Positions 43,358-52,015 of a DNA stretch of 60,636 bases are shown here, one piece after another. Position 1 is the first letter of the stretch, and every line of letters begins with the position of its first letter. The notes beneath the pieces are model-generated. The model had not been told where the DNA came from. It saw only the letters and a list, made by a program, of their open reading frames with translations, and did not search any database. The DNA is from an uncultured Candidatus Saccharibacteria bacterium (GTDB lineage Bacteria; Patescibacteriota; Saccharimonadia; Saccharimonadales; Saccharimonadaceae), in the NCBI GenBank assembly GCA_948663575.1, contig CAPNAV010000002.1:1-60636 (forward strand), read 5' to 3'. A program made the translations under genes and the position numbers.

Positions 43358-46300
43358 ATGCTTCACTCATCCCACCTTCATTTACGCCCTGAGCAACAGT
43401 CCGCAATCGATCAAACTTATAAGTATTGGCAAGAATCTCAGGACGCTAATCAGCGCAAATTTCTTTGGAACGCAAAACCTCGTTTTGGAAAAACAATTAC
43501 CGCCTATCATTTTGCGGCAAAAATTCAGGCTAAGCGCATATTAATCATTACAAATCGCCCTGCCATTTCCGACTCTTGGCAACAAGATTTCTTCCAGTAT
43601 TTTGCCAAAACTTCTGACTACATTTTTGCTACGCCAAAAGGTGACCAAAGGCAGTCTAAAACTCATCGGCCCACAGAAAACCATGTCTACTCTCGCAATG
43701 AACTCTTGAATGACTTTCAATTATTGCAACGGCCACTCATCTTTTTCATTTCTCTGCCAGACCTAAAAGGGAAGGATTTATTATCGCAAAGTTTTAAAAA
43801 GAAAAACAGCTGGATTTTCGACCAACAATTTCGATGGGATTTATTAATTATCGACGAGGGTCATGATGGCATAAAAACTATCAAGACTAGTCATGTTTTA
43901 TCGGAGTTAAACGTAAATTTCACTTTGTATTTATCCGGAACCCCATTCCGTGCTATTGCTGATAAAGATTTTGATAGCAGTCAAATTTTTAATTGGTCAT
44001 ATGTCGACGAGCAACGCGCACATAATAGCGATATGCCAAAAATACATTTTCTCGCCATACCGTTAGAAAAAACTTTCGAAAATAATTCGCAGTCTCAGCT
44101 TCCGAGCAGTCTCCACGAATTATTTTCTGTTCATAATGATAAGTTTGTGAATCCGCGTAGTGTAAATTCATGGCTCGACGCTTTAGTATCGCTGATTCAT
44201 AGAACAACCAATCAAGGCCTACCTTTGAACCATAGCCTTTGGTTAATGTCTAGTGTTGCGGAATGCGAAGCCATGCAAAAAGAATTACAGAAACATCATT
44301 TTTTCAAAGACTACGAAGTTATTTTAGCTGCCGGCAAAACCTCTCGTGACCAAAAAAATCTAAAACGTGTCCGCGCTGCCATTGGCGAAGAACCTAACTT
44401 ATCAAAAACTATTACCCTTTCATGTGGCCAGCTCACGACTGGCATTACTGTGCCAGAATGGTCACTTGTGTTGATGTTATATAGTTCAATCGATCTCGAG
44501 CGAGTTAGCTCTGCGCAGTATTTACAGGCTGTATTTCGCGCTCAGAATTCTTGTAATATGGAAAACTACCAAAAAACCAAATGTCTCGTCATGGACTTCT
44601 CCCCCGATCGTATTTTTACGATACTAAGAGAGTATGCGGTTAATCTATGTACAAAAGAACAAGCCGATGCAAAAAGCGCCATGCAAGAGCTACTAGGATT
44701 TCTAAAAGTAAAGCTCTTGGTTGACGAGCACCATTTTAAAAACCTGTCTGCCTTAGATATTATCGAGCTACCCAGACAAACCATTGCCAAAGAAATTGTG
44801 GATACAAAGTTCATGGGTTCTAGTCGACTTTTTAATGCTAAAAGTTTTCTAAATATGTCCGACCATGCTCGCAGAATTATTTGTAAATTCAATTCGACGC
44901 ACAAAGGGCGTGTTGAAAAAACTCCACGACTACTTCCGCCTTTAACTATTGATGTAGATGAAAACGGTCAAGCTCTTCCTGATGTAGAGTTTATTCAACA
45001 AGCCTTTCAAGAAACTATCCACAATCCAAAGTATGCCACTATCGCTCGGCTTGGCAAGCAAAAAATAAATAATCTCGCTTTGCTGCAAGCCGCCAAAACG
45101 CCTCAAAATAGCATATCTAACGAGTTAAAAAATTATCCTAAAAATAATCAAGAGGAAATTCGCGCATTTTTACGCGAAGTGAATAATTGCGCAACCCAAA
45201 ATGCACGCAAACATCGCAAACGTGCAGAAAATAATTACCACGACAAGCTGCGTGGCTTCACTCGCACTATTCCTGCCCTTCTCCACGCCTACGGACGATC
45301 GGATTTAACTTTTACGGACTTAACCGAAATCACCCCTGATCGAGGGTTCGAAAATATCACCGGCATCACTAAAAACGAATTCAAAATTCTGATCAATGAA
45401 GGTTATTTCGAGCAGGTGAATTGCACCTTGGCTTTGCAGGAATTTATGCGGCGTGAGGATGATTTATCAGGCTATTTTTTATCAAATTCTCAGCAAAATA
45501 TTTTTGATTTTATTCCGTCACACCAAAATAACCATGTTTTTACACCGCGAAGCACAGTAAAATTGATGATCGAACGCATTAAACAGCAAAATCCCATGAT
45601 TTTTCATTCTTCGCGCACTCGGTTTTTTGATCCATCTTCAAAAAGCGGACTTTTCTTAGCGGAAGTTGTCAAAGAGCTTCTCCAAAACATACATCATGAG
45701 TTTGCTAGTGAGCATGATTGTCTTATTCACATTCTGACTCACCAAGTTTACGCATGGTCACCCAGCAGTTTTCTACGACAATCTACTATTAATACGTTAT
45801 TACGTTTTTTGCGAATTCATCCTAATCTTTTCTCTAACGATGAAATCGAAATGTGTGAAAATCATTTTTTAGAATTTAATCCAATCAAAGAAAAAGGAGG
45901 TTTTAATCGTCATGAAATTCGGCAAACAATCAAGGCTCAGTGGGGGAATGATATGAAATTTGATGTCATTCTTGGTAATCCTCCATATCAATATGGACGC
46001 CGCCAAGTTTATGCTGATTTTTATCGGCTTGCTGTTGAACTAGATCCAGAGATTATTTGTATGGTATTTCCGACTGGCTGGCAAAAAACTAATAATCACA
46101 ATGGCCTAGGACTTTTAAATAAACCAAAGTATAAACGCGACCCGCATCTTGTTTTAATTGATAATTATAAAGGCTCCAGTGCTAACAAACTTTTTCCCGA
46201 ACTTGGTACTGGCGGTGTAAACATTGTCCTGCGAGATAAGAGTCATGACAATCATGGTCAAATTCAGAAGTTTGAGGCGGGCCAAGAAGCTGGCGCTATG

Positions 46301-46987
46301 ATCTTGCCAATTAATGACTCTGAAATCATCAAACCACCTGAACTCACCTGCCTGATTGAGCCATTAAAATTACTGCCGAAGGTGGAATCGCTCGGATCTG
46401 CACGCAAGCCTTACGGTTTCTATGCCGACCCGCTTCGTCATCCAGAAAAATACGGGTTAGAGCTATCTTTAAAACCGCAAAGTCCAGATGATGTGCGCTT
46501 ATTTGGCCTACTTGCTGACAGTACTCGCGGTTATCGTTTTGTTTCTCGTGGTCAGTTACCAAAGATTAGCGCTAATATAGATTCGTATAAACTCTTCGTC
46601 CCTAAAGCTTGGGGAAATATGTCTGAAAGAATTGGCTTGGGCGGGTCATATGCTAATATTTGCGTTGCCAATCCTGGAGATGCATGTTCAGAAACTTTCA
46701 TTGAATTTGGCCCTTTCAAAAACCAAGATGAGGCTATCAAAATGGCTAAATACTTTATGACTAAATTCTTTCGCGCCCTTCTTTTTCTCGCTAAGGATTC
46801 CCAGAACACCGCCAAAGATAAATATAAATATATTCCACTGCCAAATTTACAAGATGATATTTGGCAGAACTCCGTTGATGAATTGGATGAGCTGCTTTTT
46901 GATAAATACCACGTTTCTCTAACGAGTCAAACTTTCATTCGTGATAATATTCAGCCGCGCAATGAGACGAATATCGAAATTCTATGA
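43358..46987 (+). CDS. Helicase-Eco57I-type DNA methyltransferase fusion (restriction-modification/defence)
   Basis: The 1209-residue product has an SF2 helicase N-terminus: Walker A region NAKPRFGKTITAYHF (about 38-52), motif Ia ILIITNRPAI, DEGH box (about 165), motif III LYLSGTPFRAI and motif V/VI-like LSCGQLTTGITVPEW and SSAQYLQAVFRAQ. A linker (about 500-730) leads to a methyltransferase with a weak motif I (FFDPSSKSGLFL, about 755) and catalytic NPPY (about 874), then a probable target-recognition region. No PD-(D/E)xK nuclease motif is evident, so it may modify, or cleave through an unrecognised domain. It follows the small methyltransferase gene and both lie between two tRNA genes. Confidence 0.85.
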   Translation: MLHSSHLHLRPEQQSAIDQTYKYWQESQDANQRKFLWNAKPRFGKTITAYHFAAKIQAKRILIITNRPAISDSWQQDFFQYFAKTSDYIFATPKGDQRQSKTHRPTENHVYSRNELLNDFQLLQRPLIFFISLPDLKGKDLLSQSFKKKNSWIFDQQFRWDLLIIDEGHDGIKTIKTSHVLSELNVNFTLYLSGTPFRAIADKDFDSSQIFNWSYVDEQRAHNSDMPKIHFLAIPLEKTFENNSQSQLPSSLHELFSVHNDKFVNPRSVNSWLDALVSLIHRTTNQGLPLNHSLWLMSSVAECEAMQKELQKHHFFKDYEVILAAGKTSRDQKNLKRVRAAIGEEPNLSKTITLSCGQLTTGITVPEWSLVLMLYSSIDLERVSSAQYLQAVFRAQNSCNMENYQKTKCLVMDFSPDRIFTILREYAVNLCTKEQADAKSAMQELLGFLKVKLLVDEHHFKNLSALDIIELPRQTIAKEIVDTKFMGSSRLFNAKSFLNMSDHARRIICKFNSTHKGRVEKTPRLLPPLTIDVDENGQALPDVEFIQQAFQETIHNPKYATIARLGKQKINNLALLQAAKTPQNSISNELKNYPKNNQEEIRAFLREVNNCATQNARKHRKRAENNYHDKLRGFTRTIPALLHAYGRSDLTFTDLTEITPDRGFENITGITKNEFKILINEGYFEQVNCTLALQEFMRREDDLSGYFLSNSQQNIFDFIPSHQNNHVFTPRSTVKLMIERIKQQNPMIFHSSRTRFFDPSSKSGLFLAEVVKELLQNIHHEFASEHDCLIHILTHQVYAWSPSSFLRQSTINTLLRFLRIHPNLFSNDEIEMCENHFLEFNPIKEKGGFNRHEIRQTIKAQWGNDMKFDVILGNPPYQYGRRQVYADFYRLAVELDPEIICMVFPTGWQKTNNHNGLGLLNKPKYKRDPHLVLIDNYKGSSANKLFPELGTGGVNIVLRDKSHDNHGQIQKFEAGQEAGAMILPINDSEIIKPPELTCLIEPLKLLPKVESLGSARKPYGFYADPLRHPEKYGLELSLKPQSPDDVRLFGLLADSTRGYRFVSRGQLPKISANIDSYKLFVPKAWGNMSERIGLGGSYANICVANPGDACSETFIEFGPFKNQDEAIKMAKYFMTKFFRALLFLAKDSQNTAKDKYKYIPLPNLQDDIWQNSVDELDELLFDKYHVSLTSQTFIRDNIQPRNETNIEIL

Positions 46988-47032
46988 CAGCTCAGCGAGC
47001 GCCAGTTTATTTACGAATGTTTATGCCTGAGG

Positions 47033-47038
47033 TATAAT
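47033..47038 (+). promoter_or_regulatory. -10 box of tRNA-Arg
   Basis: TATAAT, 16 nt before the tRNA 5' end, with TTTACG 17 nt upstream as a weak -35. Confidence 0.5.
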
Positions 47039-47054
47039 GTATAAAATATTTTAA

Positions 47055-47130
47055 GCGCCCGTAGCTCAGTGGATAGAGCACCAGTTTCCGGTACTGGGTG
47101 TCGTAGGTTCGACTCCTATCGGGCGTACCA
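47055..47130 (+). tRNA. tRNA-Arg (CCG anticodon)
   Basis: The 76-nt gene has anticodon stem CCAGT / ACTGG with loop TTCCGGT giving CCG, T-loop TTCGACT and an encoded CCA. The first acceptor pair is G-T. Confidence 0.94.
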
Positions 47131-47135
47131 CAAAC

Positions 47136-47160
47136 CTCATCTTAGATGAGTTTTTGTTTT
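47136..47160 (+). terminator. Terminator of tRNA-Arg
   Basis: Stem CTCATC / GATGAG with a 3-nt loop, then TTTTTGTTTT. Confidence 0.85.
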
Positions 47161-47192
47161 TTGGATAAATAATATTTTTTTAAAAGTTCCCT

Positions 47193-47262
47193 AAAAACAG
47201 CTGGCCAAAATAGTTTCAACCAGCTGCAGCCCCGTCTCTAGACGCTAATTTCTTTTAGCGTC
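47193..47262 (-). terminator. Two hairpins terminating the MMPL operon
   Basis: On the minus strand a hairpin GACGCTAA / TTAGCGTC (47262-47241) is followed by CAGCTGG / CCAGCTG (47226-47198). The second runs into TTTTTAG and is the likely terminator. Confidence 0.75.
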
Positions 47263-47283
47263 AACATCCTCGTGAGAAAGCCT

Positions 47284-48789
47284 CTATGAATTTTCGCTCT
47301 TTTTGCCTTCAATCATTAGTATAAACTTTGTTGTTCCTTGAGAGCCGCTAGCAAGCCCCGCATAGTTATTATATTCATCGGCAAGTTTTGTTAATCGTTT
47401 TACTTTATCGGATGTAGTTTTCATGGTTCCGTTTACAAAGTTATTTAACGCCTGAATTCCCTCGCGATCAAACTTTGTCATCCCCGCGCTTAGGTCATCA
47501 GCGCCTTTCGCTAGGGCGTTAACGCTTGATGACATTACATTTAATCCATTCATTAGTGCATCACCCATTCCATTACCTACCATCTGCACCATTTGATTAA
47601 TTACTCCTTCTGCCGTAGCTGCAGCAGTTTGTCTTGCAACGGTTATAGCCAGTTGATATGAATTCTGAAAAAGTTGTTCCTCGAGTTCCGTCTCTAACTT
47701 TAAGGCCACTTCTGATATCGCACTCGTCGGGCAGGCGGCTCCTCCAATTTGTGCGCTACAAAGTTTTTCCGCCTCAAGCTGCAATGCATCCTTTAAGACA
47801 CTATTTCCAGCAAGTTGTTGTTTAATTTCTGCGCGAATCGTTGCGCTCTGCGCTTGCACTTTCGCTTCAGCTGCCATCTGTACTTTTTGCATTACTTGTG
47901 CCATCGCTTCTTGGCCGAGTATAAAATCGCTAGACTGCCCAGCAAGCCCCTTACTAATCTGCGCTAGTGCTGCTTGCAATTCCTTAATCCCGTCACGTAG
48001 ACGGTTAGCGCCAGCTACTAATTGCTCGCTACTTTGTGCTAACTGACTAGACTTCGCTGATAAATCATCTAGTTCTGCAAAAACTTTCAAATCATCATCT
48101 TCTAGTAACTTTGGCGTCACCAAGGTGTAAATATCGCTCAGTTCAAATCGCTCGGTTTTATAGGATATAACAATCTCATCCGTTCCACGCAGTGCTTCTA
48201 GCCCCAAGCTTTCATACAACCCTGGCGCTGCTACTGCCGTTACTGCCATTGTTCTTCCGTTGCTAATTGCCTTGCCATTTGTAACATTAACGTCAGATAC
48301 TTTATTCTCATCAAGTGTAGTTGCCACCATTACCACGAATGGTGTCCACATGTTGTCGACTTTCGACAAATTTGTATATTTCAGGCGTATTTCAATTTTG
48401 CCAGATTTACCAAGCATCTGCTCAAGCGATTTTTCCTCTCCATCGAGATAGTAGGAGGCATGTAGCTTAATTGGTAGCTCTTTCGTTGCATCGCCACGAT
48501 AATAAATATCCGCGCCTTGTGCATTCCATTTTATATTTTCACCATCGACCACAAACCCCTCAAATCCATTTAAGTTCTCGATATTCGTCAAGATACTTTT
48601 ATCAAAAAGATCATTATCCCTCAGGTCATTTATCAAATGTTCCGTCACAGAAATTGTCTGCACATTCCCGTTCGATTGTAATTTCGCGTAGACAGTTTCT
48701 TCTTGGGATAAAGCCGACACTGGCAATGAAGTTAATGCCAAGGCTCCAGCCGCTGCGAAACAAAACGAACATTTTAAAATATTTTTCAT
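47284..48789 (-). CDS. Secreted YhgE/Pip-like coiled-coil protein
   Basis: The 501-residue product has a signal peptide (about 1-26, ending near VSALS). A beta-rich N-terminal domain follows (about 30-225: ETVYAKLQSNGNVQTISVTE, IKWNAQGADIYYRG). A long helical, Ala/Gln-rich coiled coil runs from about 235 to 450. The pattern of a beta domain plus coil beside an MMPL gene resembles the YhgE/Pip-like partners of Gram-positive exporters. There is no clear C-terminal membrane helix. It starts 15 nt after the MMPL gene and has an AGAGGAG site. It probably works with the exporter at the outer face of the membrane. Confidence 0.7.
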   Translation of the reverse strand: MKNILKCSFCFAAAGALALTSLPVSALSQEETVYAKLQSNGNVQTISVTEHLINDLRDNDLFDKSILTNIENLNGFEGFVVDGENIKWNAQGADIYYRGDATKELPIKLHASYYLDGEEKSLEQMLGKSGKIEIRLKYTNLSKVDNMWTPFVVMVATTLDENKVSDVNVTNGKAISNGRTMAVTAVAAPGLYESLGLEALRGTDEIVISYKTERFELSDIYTLVTPKLLEDDDLKVFAELDDLSAKSSQLAQSSEQLVAGANRLRDGIKELQAALAQISKGLAGQSSDFILGQEAMAQVMQKVQMAAEAKVQAQSATIRAEIKQQLAGNSVLKDALQLEAEKLCSAQIGGAACPTSAISEVALKLETELEEQLFQNSYQLAITVARQTAAATAEGVINQMVQMVGNGMGDALMNGLNVMSSSVNALAKGADDLSAGMTKFDREGIQALNNFVNGTMKTTSDKVKRLTKLADEYNNYAGLASGSQGTTKFILMIEGKKSENS

Positions 48790-48804
48790 AATACTCCTCT
48801 TTAA

Positions 48805-50871
48805 TTACTTAATTTCTTTCAGACCTAAAGTTGTTCTTACGATAACCTTGTCACACGCCGCCAGCAAAGCTGGAATTACCAATACTACTACAATCATGCT
48901 GATAATTGCTCCGCGCGCAATCAGCGTACATAGCGTGCCGATCATATCAATCTGCGAGAACAGCCCCACGCCGATTGTTGCCGCAAAGAAGCACATCCCG
49001 CTTACAAAAATTGATTGAATAGAATTGTCTAATGCTAACCTTGCCGCTTCGACTTTATTGACACTAGATTTGCGTTCCTCGACATATTTCGTTGTCAGCA
49101 AAATCGCGTAATCAATCGTCGCTCCAAGCTGAATTGTGCCGATTACAATCGATGCAATAAAGGGAATTTCCGTTCCGGTTAAGAATGAAAATCCGATGTT
49201 CAGGAAAATCGCAAATTCAATCGCCGCCATCAATAGAACAGGCAAGGAAGCAGACCTTAAAACTACTACCATAATCAAGAATATCACTGCAATTGATGCA
49301 ATATTCACGCTTGCAAAATCGCGATCAGAAATCTCAATTAAATCTTTCATCAATGGTCCTTCGCCAGCAACAATCGCTTCATCATCATATTTGTCAACGA
49401 TTGTATTTATTTCACTAATTTGTTGATTGAGTTCATCTGTTGCTATACCGTAATCCGATAGTACTAATATAGCTGAGTAGTTTTCTGTTTCCAGCATCGA
49501 GCGCACATCCTCACTCAAAATATCTGTCGATAGTCCATAATCCGATAAAGTAGTTTCGTCTAGGACTGCTCCAATACCATCCAAGGCTGCTATGTCGCGT
49601 GACATCGCCTTGATATTTGCCGCACTAGTGGTTTTTTGCGCCAAGACAATCATTTGCGACTCCATTCCAAAGTCTTCACGTAGCGTTGTCATCGCTTGCG
49701 TGTATTCATAGTCTTCCGGTATTGAAGAGTCTAGCTTATAGTAGACTTCCACTTTACTATAAAATACATAAGCCGGCACTAACAGTACTAAGAATCCCGC
49801 CAGAATAACCTTACGATATTTCAGTACGAAGTTTTTAACTCCCGTAAATTTCGGCACTAATGCTTTATGATGCGTTTTCTCTATCCATTTATCGCAGACA
49901 AGAAGTAGCGCAGGGAACAAGGTAATTGCACATACTAATCCTAGTACTACGCCTTTCGCCATCACGATTCCAATATCAAACCCTAGCGTCAAGCTCATCG
50001 TACAAAGCGCCAAAAACCCTGCAAAAGTTGTTAGTGAGCTACCGAATACAGAGGCTGCCGTTTCTTGAATTGCCTGCGACATTGCCTTGATTCGATCTTT
50101 CTCCTTTTTCTTTGCTGATTCGTACTTATGATACAGAAAAATCGAGAAATCCATTGTCACGCCTAATTGCAAAACCGCACTAATCGCTTGCGTGATATAA
50201 GATATTTGCCCTAGCAGAACATTTGTCCCCATATTGAACGCCAATGCTATCCCAATACTACCAATTAGCAAAAATGGCACCAAGAACGAATCCAAAAATA
50301 TCAGCAACACAAGCAAGGACAAGCCGACCGCAATCGTCACATAAAGCAAAGTCTCATTGTTAAAAAGATTTTTCGTATCGAGCACCATTGCGCTCATTCC
50401 ACCAATTAGACATTTCCCGTCAGCAATTTTGCGAATTTGTTCTACCGCCTCTAGCGTACTTTCATCGCTGGTACCTTCTGTGAAAGTTATAATCATTAGT
50501 TGCGATCCGTCATGAGTGATCTTTTCGCGAATCATACTAGGTAGAAAATCAATCGGAATCGCCGTACCAGTTATGTCGGCTATACTTAGAACCTCCTTTA
50601 CGGTTTCGACGCTGCGAATCTCCGCTTCGAGCTGCAATAACTCCTTCTGTGGCATATTCTCAACGACCGCTATAGAGAAAGCCCCCATCCCGAATTCTTT
50701 CGTCAAAATCTCTTGACCTTTTAGCGTCTCTATTTCTGAGGGTAAATAAACCAACAAATCGTAGTTTACTTTTGTCGCCAAATATCCTAGCGCCGCTGGA
50801 ATTAATAATAGTATTGACAATATCACAATAGCCCAGCGTTGGCGGCAGATGAAATTGCTAATCTTTTTCAT
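48805..50871 (-). CDS. MMPL/RND family transporter
   Basis: The 688-residue product has two repeated halves. Each begins with one helix and an outer domain, then a run of five helices (about 165-340 and 500-675), as in MMPL/RND proteins. Charged signatures include GVTMDFSIFLYHKYESAKKK and GATIDYAILLTTKYVEERK, equivalent to the proton-relay Asp region. It probably exports lipids, peptides or toxic compounds using the proton gradient. Size fits the smaller Gram-positive type. The TTGACA-17-TAGAAT promoter and the TetR operators lie just upstream; GGAGG precedes the ATG. Confidence 0.9.
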   Translation of the reverse strand: MKKISNFICRQRWAIVILSILLLIPAALGYLATKVNYDLLVYLPSEIETLKGQEILTKEFGMGAFSIAVVENMPQKELLQLEAEIRSVETVKEVLSIADITGTAIPIDFLPSMIREKITHDGSQLMIITFTEGTSDESTLEAVEQIRKIADGKCLIGGMSAMVLDTKNLFNNETLLYVTIAVGLSLLVLLIFLDSFLVPFLLIGSIGIALAFNMGTNVLLGQISYITQAISAVLQLGVTMDFSIFLYHKYESAKKKEKDRIKAMSQAIQETAASVFGSSLTTFAGFLALCTMSLTLGFDIGIVMAKGVVLGLVCAITLFPALLLVCDKWIEKTHHKALVPKFTGVKNFVLKYRKVILAGFLVLLVPAYVFYSKVEVYYKLDSSIPEDYEYTQAMTTLREDFGMESQMIVLAQKTTSAANIKAMSRDIAALDGIGAVLDETTLSDYGLSTDILSEDVRSMLETENYSAILVLSDYGIATDELNQQISEINTIVDKYDDEAIVAGEGPLMKDLIEISDRDFASVNIASIAVIFLIMVVVLRSASLPVLLMAAIEFAIFLNIGFSFLTGTEIPFIASIVIGTIQLGATIDYAILLTTKYVEERKSSVNKVEAARLALDNSIQSIFVSGMCFFAATIGVGLFSQIDMIGTLCTLIARGAIISMIVVVLVIPALLAACDKVIVRTTLGLKEIK

Positions 50872-50940
50872 ATTCCTCCATTAAATTTCTTAATGCTAAT
50901 CTTTTTTGGATTCACGAGTACGACCACCCGCTCATAAAAA

Positions 50941-50953
50941 TGACCAACGGTCA
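50941..50953. promoter_or_regulatory. TetR-type operator TGACCAACGGTCA
   Basis: The TGACC-N3-GGTCA palindrome lies just after the predicted start of the MMPL transcript, where a bound repressor would block it. Confidence 0.65.
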
Positions 50954-50966
50954 GTTTTCATAAGAT

Positions 50967-50995
50967 ATTCTACATCTATCAAATCATGCTGTCAA
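50967..50995 (-). promoter_or_regulatory. Promoter of the MMPL operon
   Basis: TTGACA (50995-50990), 17 nt, TAGAAT (50972-50967) on the minus strand. Confidence 0.75.
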
Positions 50996-51000
50996 TATAA

Positions 51001-51021
51001 AAAATGACTAAAAGTCATTTT
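51001..51021. promoter_or_regulatory. Second TetR-type operator
   Basis: Perfect 9-bp arms AAAATGACT / AGTCATTTT around AAA, sharing TGACY-N3-RGTCA with the site at 50941. It lies between the -35 regions of the divergent genes. Confidence 0.65.
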
Positions 51022-51038
51022 TTTGGACAAACGAAAGC

Positions 51039-51067
51039 TGGCATTTTCAAAAATTGTATAATATAAT
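51039..51067 (+). promoter_or_regulatory. Promoter of the TetR gene, leaderless start
   Basis: TGGCAT, 17 nt, TATAAT (51062-51067), ending 6 nt before the ATG at 51074. Confidence 0.55.
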
Positions 51068-51073
51068 ATAAAC

Positions 51074-51742
51074 ATGTCACTATTTCAGCATCATCAAAAA
51101 CGCTTTACTAACAAAATTCATAAAAACGAACAGATTGTTGAAGCTGCATATGAACTTTTTCTTGAACAGGGTGTAGAATCTGTCTCGATTCAAGAGATTG
51201 CTGATCGTGCTGGCGTCGCTAAGGGAACTTTCTATTTATATTTTCACGACAAAGACGAACTCAAAGAAGCTATTATCACCCAAAAGTCTAATGAACTTTT
51301 TCAATACGCTCTTTCCGCGCTGCATCAAACCGGCATTACTGATTTTGAAGCACAAATTATTTTTGTCATCGATTATGTATTGGATGTTTTGGAACACAAC
51401 CAAGAAGCTCTCAAATTAATCTCGAAAAACCTTTCCTTGGGCGTGTTTAGTCGTCAAGTGAATGACCTTTTTTCGGATCGCAGGGTTAACATCGTTAAAA
51501 GTCTCACAGATGCCGCAGAGCGTAATCATATCCGACTCAAAAATCCCGAAATTCTGCTCTATATGATTATAGAACTCGCCAGCGCCACCTGCTTTTCTTG
51601 TATTCTCGAATCTAAGCCTCTGGAAATTGCCATTTTTCGCCCGTACCTTTTTGATGCTATCCGTCAACTCATTCGCTCCCAGCAACTTCCTGTCCAAAGT
51701 GACGCCGACACTATTGAACCTGATCTCAGCGAGGAAGAATGA
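51074..51742 (+). CDS. TetR/AcrR family repressor
   Basis: The 222-residue product has an N-terminal TetR helix-turn-helix (about 18-64: IVEAAYELFLEQGVESVSIQ, then IADRAGVAKGTFYLYFHDKD). The C-terminal helical domain binds an unknown ligand. An acidic tail ends the protein. It is divergent from the MMPL exporter operon, and two TGACY-N3-RGTCA palindromes lie between them. It therefore very probably represses both the exporter and itself until a substrate of the exporter appears. No Shine-Dalgarno is seen, matching the leaderless promoter. Confidence 0.93.
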   Translation: MSLFQHHQKRFTNKIHKNEQIVEAAYELFLEQGVESVSIQEIADRAGVAKGTFYLYFHDKDELKEAIITQKSNELFQYALSALHQTGITDFEAQIIFVIDYVLDVLEHNQEALKLISKNLSLGVFSRQVNDLFSDRRVNIVKSLTDAAERNHIRLKNPEILLYMIIELASATCFSCILESKPLEIAIFRPYLFDAIRQLIRSQQLPVQSDADTIEPDLSEEE

Positions 51743-51810
51743 ACAACTCCATAGCATATATGGCGGTTCTATTCTATGACTTGCGCCGAGCTTCAAGACA
51801 AATGTAGAAG

Positions 51811-51831
51811 ATGTTGTAATTTTTACAACGT
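51811..51831. promoter_or_regulatory. Palindrome GTTGTA-N5-TACAAC, candidate operator
   Basis: ATGTTGTAA-TTT-TTACAACGT, identical to the 38186 site except one base. It lies after the TetR gene and about 70 bp upstream of the -10 box of the muramidase. Confidence 0.55.
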
Positions 51832-51899
51832 TCTTATCCAGAGAAAAACGTGAGATTATTTGTCTAGTATACGAAGCTATTTATAAAACTAGAATTTTA

Positions 51900-51908
51900 T
51901 GTTATATT
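51900..51908 (+). promoter_or_regulatory. Extended -10 promoter of the muramidase unit
   Basis: TGT TATATT, 11 nt before the ATG of a short leader frame at 51920. Confidence 0.45.
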
Positions 51909-51919
51909 GATAATAACTT

Positions 51920-52015
51920 ATGGGAAAACTCATCCATTATCAGCCAAAATTTTTGCAGCATCAGTTTTTAGGTCGTCAAAAACTCAATGTCATCATCAAA
52001 GGTCTTTCATGTTAG
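51920..52015 (+). CDS. Possible 31-residue leader peptide
   Basis: A short frame starts at the first ATG after the promoter and encodes a basic, His/Gln-containing peptide (MGKLIHYQPKFLQ at the start). Its TAG stop overlaps the muramidase start region (ATGTTAG), so ribosomes ending here could restart on the muramidase ATG. There is no homologue I recognise. It may equally be a chance frame. Confidence 0.35.
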   Translation: MGKLIHYQPKFLQHQFLGRQKLNVIIKGLSC

